From CAYPNF01 sp964411985 (GTDB lineage: Bacteria; Verrucomicrobiota; Verrucomicrobiia; Limisphaerales; J093), in assembly GCA_964411985.1 (NCBI GenBank), contig CAYPNF010000089.1:1-23472 (forward strand): a stretch of 23,472 nt of DNA, written 5' to 3'. Positions 16,296 through 22,808 of the stretch are shown one piece after another (the stretch's first letter is position 1; each line of letters begins with the position of its first letter). The position numbers and the translations under genes were made by a program. Under the pieces are notes generated by a model. It ran no database searches, had not been told where the DNA came from, and worked only from the letters and a program-made list of their open reading frames with translations.

Positions 16296-17192
16296 GTGAT
16301 AACCGCTCCGAACCAGATGCAACGGCCGAATGCCGACCCGATCCTGCACCTTCGCGTGCTCTTCGTCCTGGGCCGGGTCTCCAACCTGCCCACCGTCTGG
16401 TCCAACTGCCTGGCCGCCTGGGTGCTGGCTGGGGGAGGGGATTGGAGCCGGTTCAATCTGGTGCTTCTGGGCACGACCTTCCTTTACTTGGGTGGCATGT
16501 ATCTGAACGATGCGTTCGACACTCACTATGACTTCCAGCATCGGCGCGACCGTCCGATCCCCGCGGGGTTGATCAAGGCCAGCACGGTGTGGCAGTTGGG
16601 TTGGGTGTGGCTGATCCTGGGGGGGTTCACGCTCGCCTGGCTGGGCAGAACGACCGGGATCTTGGGAGGGGTCCTGATCTTCTTGGTCCTGCTGTACAAC
16701 CTGGTTCACAAGATCTTTGTATTGTCCCCCGTGTTGATGGCTGCCTGCCGAATGCTCCTGTACCTGGTGGCGGCTTCGGCCACGAACTTCGGGGTAAACG
16801 GTCTGGCGGTCTGGAGCGGCCTTGCGCTGGGTTGCTACATCGTTGGACTCAGCTACATTGCGCGCAACGAAAACGGCTTCCTGCAACTCCGGTTCTGGCC
16901 GGTGTCCCTGATCGCGGTCCCCACATTCCTGGCCTTCATCGTGAATGCCGAGGAGTATCTGCAGCCTGCCCTCTGGCTGATGCTGGTCTTGTCCCTTTGG
17001 GTCATCCGTTGCCTCGGGCACACGTTCCAGGAGAATCCACCCAACGTAAAGAAGACCGTGTCCGGCCTTCTGGCGGGGATTATCTGGGTGGATTTGCTCG
17101 CTTTGGCCGGAGTTTCCCCTGGATTCTGTCTACTCTTCGCGGGCCTGTTCTTGCTGGCGCTCCTAATGCAACGCTTCGTCCCCGCGACCTAA
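16296..17192 (+). CDS. eboC: UbiA-like prenyltransferase EboC
   Basis: This polytopic membrane protein of about 298 residues has 7-9 predicted helices, e.g. 'FLYLGGMYLNDAFD', 'LIFLVLLYNLVHKIF' and a C-terminal 'LLFAGLFLLALLMQ'. The first UbiA aspartate motif is intact: N71-D-A-F-D75-T-H-Y-D79, then RRDRPIPAG. The usual second Asp-rich motif is replaced by YNLVHKIF, a departure also expected for the EboC branch. UbiA enzymes move a prenyl group onto an aromatic acceptor; in EboC the substrate is unknown. GTG 16296 is chosen because GGAG (16287-16290) lies five bases upstream; ATG 16317 is a plausible alternative. The frame extends to 16020, but that part translates the REP array. It completes the local ebo set. 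Confidence 0.83.
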   Translation: MITAPNQMQRPNADPILHLRVLFVLGRVSNLPTVWSNCLAAWVLAGGGDWSRFNLVLLGTTFLYLGGMYLNDAFDTHYDFQHRRDRPIPAGLIKASTVWQLGWVWLILGGFTLAWLGRTTGILGGVLIFLVLLYNLVHKIFVLSPVLMAACRMLLYLVAASATNFGVNGLAVWSGLALGCYIVGLSYIARNENGFLQLRFWPVSLIAVPTFLAFIVNAEEYLQPALWLMLVLSLWVIRCLGHTFQENPPNVKKTVSGLLAGIIWVDLLALAGVSPGFCLLFAGLFLLALLMQRFVPAT

Positions 17193-17203
17193 CCGGTGGA
17201 GGA

Positions 17204-17262
17204 GTTCACCATGAAGGACATGAATTAGATCTTCATGTTCCTTCATGCCCTTCATGGTGAAC
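17204..17262. repeat. CATGAAG palindromic intergenic repeat, copy 3
   Basis: GTTCACCATGAAGG (17204-17217) and CCTTCATGGTGAAC (17249-17262) are perfect 14-base inverted repeats, with further CATGAA and CTTCATG units inside. It begins 11 bases after the eboC stop, and may end that transcript. The centre is shorter than in the other two copies. The flanking gap to 17424 otherwise shows only a small GCCCA/TGGGC dyad (17371-17383). Confidence 0.85.
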
Positions 17263-17424
17263 CCCTCTTCTCCCCGCTTTACACGGGCTTGGATTTGGGC
17301 GAGTCTGGGCCGCAAGCACAGATGTACAAACCAGCTTTCAAAGGCACAGCTGCCTACGTGAAACCGGACAGCCCACGATGGGCGGTCTGTCGGCTCGTAC
17401 GCGTTTTGCCCCTTCCCTAGTGGC

Positions 17425-19266
17425 ATGCGGCATCCGGACAAGTCTTCTTCCACGGTGGGTGCGCAGCAGGTTTCCGTTTCCGGGGCCTTGATGTGGTGGG
17501 GACTTTTCTACCTCGTCTCCTTTTTGTTTGTCTGGTTGCGGGTTGACCCCGCCTTGCGCTACCACCACTCTGCGCCGGGGTTCCTGATGCAGGGATCCTT
17601 CTTCGCCAAATTCGCTTTCTACCCAGGAGGTCTCCTGGATTATGCAGGTTCTTTTCTCGCCCAAGCCGATTTCCATGGCTGGCTGGGAGCCTGGATCAGC
17701 TCCAGTCTCGTGACCGCCTCCGCCCTGCTGGTCGCTCTGCTGGTTGGACGCCCAGGTGCTTCAGCCCCCATCGCACTGGTACTGCCTACCGCTTTGCTCG
17801 CTCTTTACCTCACTGGCGGCTACTCCTACCCTTCCGCGACCGTGCCCCTGGGGTTGCTCGTGGCCTTGCTTGCGGTCTGGATGTATCCGATGTGGATTTT
17901 CAAGGCGAGTCCGCTGGTAAGGATCGCCGCCTGCTGGGCGCTTTCGCTTCTCCTCTTCTATCTCGCGGGCACTTGGTGGTTCGTATGGACGGTGACGCTC
18001 TGCGCCTTGGTTGAATTCCTCAAGCAGCGGGTCCTGTGGATTGCAGGAGCCTGCCTGGCTGCCATTTTGTGCCAGCCCCTTTTTGGGATCGTTTTTCCCG
18101 CCATCCCCATCGAGGCGAATGTGCCAGCTCCCGGAATCTCACGGTGGGCGTTTTGGGCCTTGCTGGGTTCCACGCCGCTCGCGGTGCTCGTCGCGGCATT
18201 TCTCGTGGGGAAGGAAATCTCCCTGGCGGAGCCAACTCCCCGACGAACGAAGGCCCGGGCCCAAACGCGTGGCATGGCATCTGTGCTTCAACCCATGCCT
18301 CTCATGCTGCTTGGAGCCGTTTTCGTGGCGGTGTGGTTCAGTGTCGATGAGCTTAAGAAGAGCCGGATTCAGGTCAGTTACCACGCAAGCCGGGATGAAT
18401 GGGAACGATCCATCGCGGCGGCCTCGAGCTGTCCTCGGCTGGACTATGTCGGTGGGATTCAGCTCGTGCGCGCCCTGGACCATGCTGGGAGGCTGCCGGA
18501 GGATCTCATGAACTTCGCCTGGCCGGAGCGGTTGGAATTGTTTCCCGGTTTCGACTCGGGATTGGACTGCCTGCCCGCACAGAGCGAGGCCTTGTTGGAA
18601 ATCGGGCAGGTGAACCTGGCTGAGCATTACGCCCATGAAGCGTTGGAATTGCAGGGAGAACGGCCCGGTCTACTACTCCTCCTGGCGAAGGTGAACGTCC
18701 TGAAGGATCGCCCTCAGGCCGCCCGAATCTTTCTGCATTCCTTGAGCACCGTTCCCTTTTGGAAAGCTCCCGCCGAGGAAGCGTTGCGGGCGTTGGACAA
18801 CGGGGGAAGCACTCCACCGTCCTGGAAACTGGATGAAATCAAACCCTTCCTGCCGGCGACGGACGATCCGAGTGGCGCGGTCAACTCCGAAGATGCCCTG
18901 CGCCTGGTTTTGAAAGGCAAGAGCACCAACCGCCGCGCCCTGAACTACCTGCTCGCGCATTGGCTGTTGACACGTCAACCTGAGCGGATTCTCGCGAACC
19001 TGCATCAATTGGCTGAAGCCGGCTACACCGCCCTCCCTCGTCCTTGCGAAGAAGCTCTACTGCCGACTTCCAAGAAGAAGGAGGCTCCCGCCCCCGATCT
19101 GCAGGGATTCAGCATCCGGCCAGAGACGACCGAGCGTTTTGCGAAGCTGTGGGAGCGACTCCAACAGGGCGGAGTGGATCAAGCCACTCTGGCAAGGGAC
19201 TATGCCGGCACCTACTGGCTTTATAGCTTGAGCCGCGAGGCGCGGGAAGGAGGGGGCAGGCCATGA
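17425..19266 (+). CDS. Polytopic membrane protein with helical C-terminal tail (DUF6057-like)
   Basis: This 613-residue protein is bipartite. Residues about 20-310 contain roughly eight hydrophobic helices (e.g. ALMWWGLFYLVSFLFVWL, VLPTALLALYL, 'WALSLLLFYLAGTWWFVWTV', 'FWALLGSTPLAVLVAAFLVG', 'LMLLGAVFVAVWF'). The remaining 300 residues are soluble, helical and Ala/Leu/Glu-rich, with TPR-like pairs ('EALLEIGQVNLAEHYAHEAL', 'LLLLAKVNVLKDRPQAARIF'). The arrangement resembles DUF6057 membrane proteins of Bacteroidetes, a family with no assigned function; I make that match from memory only. ATG 17425 is the start. Its stop overlaps the next gene's start by ATGA (19263-19266), so they are cotranscribed and probably function together in the inner membrane and periplasm. 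Confidence 0.75.
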   Translation: MRHPDKSSSTVGAQQVSVSGALMWWGLFYLVSFLFVWLRVDPALRYHHSAPGFLMQGSFFAKFAFYPGGLLDYAGSFLAQADFHGWLGAWISSSLVTASALLVALLVGRPGASAPIALVLPTALLALYLTGGYSYPSATVPLGLLVALLAVWMYPMWIFKASPLVRIAACWALSLLLFYLAGTWWFVWTVTLCALVEFLKQRVLWIAGACLAAILCQPLFGIVFPAIPIEANVPAPGISRWAFWALLGSTPLAVLVAAFLVGKEISLAEPTPRRTKARAQTRGMASVLQPMPLMLLGAVFVAVWFSVDELKKSRIQVSYHASRDEWERSIAAASSCPRLDYVGGIQLVRALDHAGRLPEDLMNFAWPERLELFPGFDSGLDCLPAQSEALLEIGQVNLAEHYAHEALELQGERPGLLLLLAKVNVLKDRPQAARIFLHSLSTVPFWKAPAEEALRALDNGGSTPPSWKLDEIKPFLPATDDPSGAVNSEDALRLVLKGKSTNRRALNYLLAHWLLTRQPERILANLHQLAEAGYTALPRPCEEALLPTSKKKEAPAPDLQGFSIRPETTERFAKLWERLQQGGVDQATLARDYAGTYWLYSLSREAREGGGRP

Positions 19267-20744
19267 CCCCATTCTTGCAGCGAGTCAGGAGCTTCCTCCC
19301 TATGCTTGGCTGGATGCTGGCCGGGCTGGCCCAGGGCTTGACGGCCCAGGAAACCGTTTCGGGCCCCTCGGAACGTCCGCCGCGAATCTTCCCGGACTAC
19401 GTCGGAACGACCATCCCGGTGGGCATTGCCCCGCTTAACTTCAAGGTGCAGGAGCCGGGCGCACGGTACAAAGTGGAAATCCGGTCCACTCAGGGCAAGC
19501 CCGTGCAACTGACGCAAAGCAGCCCGCTCATCCGGATTCCGAGTGGTCCATGGAGGCAGTTGCTCAGTCAGAACGTGGGCCAACCGTTGCTCGTGGAGGT
19601 GTCGGTGCAGAACGCCCAGCGCCAGTGGCAGCGGTTTGGCACCATCACCAATAGGATCGCCCCCGACGCGATGGACGGTTACCTGGCCTATCGGTTGCTC
19701 AAACCGCTCTACAACATCTACGTTGAGGTGGGCATTTACCAGAGGAACCTGGGTAACTTTGACCAGAAGCCAATCCTGGAAAACAAGTCCTTTGGCGGGG
19801 GATGCCTGAATTGCCACACGTTTCTGAACCGCCGACCGGACACGTTCGCTCTGCACATTCGCGCTGAGAGCAAGCCGATGCTACTGGTTCAGTCCAACCA
19901 GGTGAGCCGCGTGGACAAGCCCATGGGATACATGTCCTGGCATCCCAGCGGGAGATTGATCGCCTTTTCTGCCAACAAACTTTCCCTCTTCTACCACACA
20001 ACGGGGGAGACTCGTGACGTTTTTGATGCGGATTCGAACCTGGGCATTTACCGGGTCGACTCCAACACGTTTGTGAACCCACCGCCTATGGCTCTGGCAG
20101 ACCAGAACGAAACCTGGCCAAGTTGGGCTCCCGACGGGAAGCATCTTTACTACTGCAGCGCGACCAAAGCGCCATCGAGCCGGTTCCGCACCGTGCGCTA
20201 CGATCTCAAGCGCGTTTCCTATGACCTGGAAAGGGATCAATGGGGCCAGCCCGAAGTGGTGGTGGCCGCGCGCGAGAATGGCTTGAGCGCTGGGCAACCA
20301 CGGGTCTCCCCCGACGGCAAGTGGTTGCTCTACTGCCTTTACAAGTACGGGAATTTCCCCATTTACCAACCCAGCAGCGATCTTTACGTGATGGACCTAG
20401 CCACCCGCAAGCAGCGGCGTCTGGAGATCAACAGCGACGTGGCGGACTCGTGGCATTCCTGGTCGGGCAACAGCCGATGGGTGGTCTTTAGCAGCAAGCG
20501 CATCGATGGCCTCTTTGCCCGGCCCCATTTCTCGTACGTGGATACCGACGGCCGGTTCCACAAGCCATTCGTGTTGCCCCAGGCCGATCCGAGTTTCTAC
20601 GAAAAGTACCTGAACACCTTCAACGTCCCTGAGTTTATTGAGGGGCCAGTCCGCATCAAGCCAGAGGACCTTGCGCGTGCCGTGGGAACGGGGAAGAAAG
20701 CTTCCACCCTGAAATCCACGCGATCTGAGTCAGGAGAACAATAA
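19263..20744 (+). CDS. Exported TolB/PD40-like beta-propeller with one CxxCH haem site
   Basis: This 493-residue protein has a signal peptide (MTPFLQRVRSFLPMLGWMLAGLAQGLTAQ, cleavage near 27-29). An N-terminal beta-sandwich-like domain (about 40-130) is followed by G-C181-L-N-C184-H185, a c-type haem attachment motif. From residue about 210 come PD40/WD40-like blades with the TolB signature 'SWHPSGRLIAFSAN', 'SWAPDGKHLYYCS', 'RVSPDGKWLLYCL' and 'SWSGNSRWVVFSS'. The protein should sit in the periplasm. The single haem may carry electrons or be structural; a coincidental CxxCH is possible but unlikely in an exported protein with the motif in 'GGGCLNCHTF'. The start overlaps the upstream membrane protein gene by four bases, and a TPR gene follows 14 bases after the stop. 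Confidence 0.83.
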   Translation: MTPFLQRVRSFLPMLGWMLAGLAQGLTAQETVSGPSERPPRIFPDYVGTTIPVGIAPLNFKVQEPGARYKVEIRSTQGKPVQLTQSSPLIRIPSGPWRQLLSQNVGQPLLVEVSVQNAQRQWQRFGTITNRIAPDAMDGYLAYRLLKPLYNIYVEVGIYQRNLGNFDQKPILENKSFGGGCLNCHTFLNRRPDTFALHIRAESKPMLLVQSNQVSRVDKPMGYMSWHPSGRLIAFSANKLSLFYHTTGETRDVFDADSNLGIYRVDSNTFVNPPPMALADQNETWPSWAPDGKHLYYCSATKAPSSRFRTVRYDLKRVSYDLERDQWGQPEVVVAARENGLSAGQPRVSPDGKWLLYCLYKYGNFPIYQPSSDLYVMDLATRKQRRLEINSDVADSWHSWSGNSRWVVFSSKRIDGLFARPHFSYVDTDGRFHKPFVLPQADPSFYEKYLNTFNVPEFIEGPVRIKPEDLARAVGTGKKASTLKSTRSESGEQ

Positions 20745-20758
20745 CCACTCTTTCTACG

Positions 20759-21598
20759 ATGAAACACCATCCCTCCAGATCCAATGCTCGACGCCATCCT
20801 GCGCATCCGCAGGGAAACCTGGAACCCTCCGCTCGGAAGAGCCGTCGGCCAATGCCTCCTTGGGTGCCATTGCTTCTCTGCGGCGTTGTGATCGCTGCCT
20901 TGTGGGCCGTCCTGAATTATTGGACCCCAACTCCGCAGTCCGCAAAACCCAAGTCCGCTACGGTCGGGACCAAGGGTGCGGCACCCAACTCCCGCGACCG
21001 TTCCGGGCAGGATCTTCAACTCAGCCAACGGATCAGCCGAGCCAACGAACTCCTGCAGCAGGACAAGGTGAACGAAGCCCTGGCTCTCCTGACGGAGGCT
21101 CTGGCCTTGAAGCCGGACGATGAGGACATTCATTACAACCTTGGCATTGCCTACTCCCGCCAAGGCGATAACGCCCAGGCCATGGCCCACTACGAGGAAG
21201 CCCTCCGGCTGTTTCCTGAGTACACGGAAGCGTTGAACAACCTCGGCAATCTCTACCTCCGCCTCGGCAAAACCGAAGAGGCCATCCAGCGTTTCCAACT
21301 GGCTCTCAAGATCCTGCCTGATCATGCCTCCGCCTGGAACAACCTGGGGAATGCACTTGCCAAAGGCGGGCGGTTGGACGAAGCGATTGTGGATTTTCGC
21401 AAGGCGGTGGAGCTGAAGCCTGACTACTGGCAGGCGCATTTTAATTTGGGCAGTGCGCTGGCGAACAAACAGAATCTCACGGAGGCCAAGGCTTGTTACC
21501 AGACCGTGCTGCAGCTCCAGCCTGGGTTCAAACCAGCGCAGGATGCCCTGCAGAAGCTGGCGGAGGCTCCTGCGCCCCTGGGGCCGGTGGAGAGGTAG
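20759..21598 (+). CDS. Membrane-anchored TPR protein
   Basis: This 279-residue protein has a basic N-terminus (1-30), one transmembrane helix (about 33-52, PPWVPLLLCGVVIAALWAVL), a Pro/Ser/Thr linker, then five consecutive TPR units from about residue 85 to 270. Canonical repeats include 'DIHYNLGIAYSRQGDNAQAM', 'EALNNLGNLYLRLGKTEEAI' and 'SAWNNLGNALAKGGRLDEAI'. TPRs bind protein partners, so it is likely a scaffold whose soluble part faces the periplasm. It follows the haem-propeller gene by 14 bases and lies on the same strand, making a three-gene unit (17425-21598). The repeat region after its stop probably ends the unit. Confidence 0.85.
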   Translation: MKHHPSRSNARRHPAHPQGNLEPSARKSRRPMPPWVPLLLCGVVIAALWAVLNYWTPTPQSAKPKSATVGTKGAAPNSRDRSGQDLQLSQRISRANELLQQDKVNEALALLTEALALKPDDEDIHYNLGIAYSRQGDNAQAMAHYEEALRLFPEYTEALNNLGNLYLRLGKTEEAIQRFQLALKILPDHASAWNNLGNALAKGGRLDEAIVDFRKAVELKPDYWQAHFNLGSALANKQNLTEAKACYQTVLQLQPGFKPAQDALQKLAEAPAPLGPVER

Positions 21599-21620
21599 GG
21601 AGAACGGGGAGGGACATTGG

Positions 21621-21716
21621 GGGCGACGAAGGTTGCGATTAAGGCTGCGATAAAGATTGGGGAAGGCTGACCTTCGTCGCAACCTTAATCGCAGCCTTCG
21701 TCGAAGCCTCAATCGA
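21621..21716. repeat. Inverted 12-base-unit repeat array R1, upstream of four-helix-bundle gene
   Basis: The left arm (about 21622-21667) has GCGACGAAGG, TTGCGATTAAGG, CTGCGATAAAG and ATTGGGGAAGG. The right arm (about 21671-21716) has the complementary units CCTTCGTCGCAA, CCTTAATCGCAG, CCTTCGTCGAAG and CCTCAATCGA. Each arm is thus a tandem array of a roughly 12-base unit, and the arms pair into a long imperfect hairpin. A strong AGGAGG ribosome-binding site for the next gene starts 17 bases later. Related arrays R2 and R3 follow in the same orientation. Confidence 0.82.
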
Positions 21717-21732
21717 GCATCCTAACCGAGCC

Positions 21733-21738
21733 AGGAGG
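21733..21738 (+). promoter_or_regulatory. Consensus ribosome-binding site of the four-helix-bundle gene
   Basis: AGGAGG lies six bases before ATG 21745. This is the best Shine-Dalgarno match in the window, where most genes have weak ones. It fixes the start codon. The corresponding position before the deleted copy (near 22620) reads CAGGTAACC, a degraded version. Confidence 0.8.
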
Positions 21739-21744
21739 TAACCA

Positions 21745-22482
21745 ATGCTAGCCCATGAGAAACTGCATGTTTATCGTCAGACCCTTACGTTTGTCGCTGC
21801 GACCTCCGTCTTTGCCTCCAAGTGGGACAATAAGCATGCAGTTACCGATCAGTTCAACAGAGCCTCCGAGAGTCTGGTCCTGAATCTGGCCGAGGCTGCC
21901 CGGTTTCGCTCCGCTCCCGGCAAGCTGAGAGCGCTGGACTTTGCGATTGGATCATGCCTGGAATGCGCGGCTTGTCTCGATGTTGCCGTAGTCAAACGAC
22001 TTATGGATAGGACAGATTGCATTCGAGAAAAGAAGCGGCTGTGCGACATCGCCAAGATGATGTTTGGGCTGCGGAGGGTCTGGGAGACTTGGAAGGTACA
22101 CGAAGACGCACCGTCTTACGGCGCAGCCCAGCCCCGCGAGCCGTCAGAACCCCTCTTCCACCATGAGACGCTTGACGTGTATGTGGCGGCCCTCACGCTG
22201 ATGGAGTGGTTTGTATCCCTGCCCGTTGGGAAAGACCCGTCCTGCAGGCTGGGCCGGCGCATCGATGAGTGTGCGACGAGCATCTTGTTGAACATCGCCG
22301 AGGGTAACGGGCGATACTCACAGCTCGATCATCGCCACTTTCTGGATGTGGCGGAGGGTTCAGCGGTGAAGACTGCGGCTTACCTGGATGTGGCGGTGCA
22401 AAGCCGCGTGCTGTTGCAGGCGGAGTGTGGGGTGGGGAAAGAACTTCTGGGGAGGATCCTAGCGATGCTCTCGCGGATGTGA
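21745..22482 (+). CDS. Tandem four-helix-bundle (S23/Avd-like) protein
   Basis: This 245-residue protein contains two copies of the S23-type four-helix-bundle domain, normally a protein of about 120 residues. Copy one (about 1-115) has HEKLHVYRQTLTFV, then QFNRASESLVLNLAEAARF, then 'FAIGSCLECAACLDVAVVKRL'. Copy two (about 138-245) has HHETLDVYVAALTLMEWF, then RIDECATSILLNIAEGNGRY, then DVAEGSAVKTAAYLDVAV. The LNIAEGNGR and GSxxExAAxLDV blocks are the family hallmarks. Relatives are encoded in 23S rRNA intervening sequences or serve as the Avd accessory protein of diversity-generating retroelements, where a pentamer binds nucleic acid and reverse transcriptase. No reverse transcriptase or rRNA is present here. 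The first copy has lost the canonical IAEGNG (VLNLAEAARF). The gene is bracketed by repeat arrays R1 and R2. Confidence 0.87.
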   Translation: MLAHEKLHVYRQTLTFVAATSVFASKWDNKHAVTDQFNRASESLVLNLAEAARFRSAPGKLRALDFAIGSCLECAACLDVAVVKRLMDRTDCIREKKRLCDIAKMMFGLRRVWETWKVHEDAPSYGAAQPREPSEPLFHHETLDVYVAALTLMEWFVSLPVGKDPSCRLGRRIDECATSILLNIAEGNGRYSQLDHRHFLDVAEGSAVKTAAYLDVAVQSRVLLQAECGVGKELLGRILAMLSRM

Positions 22483-22499
22483 TTGCGTGGGGGAATTGG

Positions 22500-22602
22500 G
22501 GGCGACGAAGTCTGCGATCAAGGCTGCGATAAAGATTGGGGAGGGCTGGTTTCACACCTTCGTCGCAACCTTAATCGGCGCCTTCGTCGGAACCTCAATC
22601 GA
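22500..22602. repeat. Inverted 12-base-unit repeat array R2
   Basis: The array begins 18 bases after the four-helix-bundle stop. Left-arm units CGACGAAG, TCTGCGATCAAGG, CTGCGATAAAG and ATTGGGGAGGG match R1. Right-arm units CCTTCGTCGCAA, CCTTAATCGGCG, CCTTCGTCGGAA and CCTCAATCGAT match R1's right arm with few changes, and eight extra bases (near 22549-22556) widen the centre. Confidence 0.82.
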
Positions 22603-22630
22603 TGTTTCTAACCAAATCTGCAGGTAACCG

Positions 22631-22694
22631 ATGCTAGCCCATGAGAAACTGCATGTTTATCGTCGGGCTCGATCATCGCCACTTTCTGGATGTG
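22631..22694 (+). pseudogene. Internally deleted copy of the four-helix-bundle gene
   Basis: Bases 22631-22665 repeat the first 35 bases of the gene at 21745 (MLAHEKLHVYR) almost exactly. They then join directly to about 27 bases (22668-22694) matching the gene's interior at 22323-22350 (LDHRHFLDV). About 540 bases in between are missing and the frame is shifted, so no product is expected. It is flanked by arrays R2 and R3, as the intact gene is by R1 and R2. This shows that the repeat-gene unit was duplicated and one copy then collapsed. Confidence 0.85.
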
Positions 22695-22702
22695 ACTGAG
22701 CG

Positions 22703-22790
22703 GGGCGACGAAGTCTGCGATTAAGGCTGCGATAAAGATTGGGGAGGGCTGACCTTCGTCGCAGCCTTAATCGCAGCCTTAATCGCATCG
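22703..22790. repeat. Inverted 12-base-unit repeat array R3
   Basis: This is the third copy, starting eight bases after the deleted gene remnant. Left-arm units GGCGACGAAG, TCTGCGATTAAGG, CTGCGATAAAG and ATTGGGGAGGG are almost identical to R1 and R2. The right arm reads CCTTCGTCGCAG, CCTTAATCGCAG, CCTTAATCGCAT and is the most regular of the three. It lies 18 bases from the 3' end of the convergent TPR gene. Confidence 0.8.
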
Positions 22791-22808
22791 TTCCATCGAC
22801 CAGCCCCA

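Noticed and set aside
21600..22790. Possible CRISPR array from the repeated segments
   Set aside because: The repeats are tandem 12-base units in inverted arms without unique spacers of constant length, and no cas gene is nearby.
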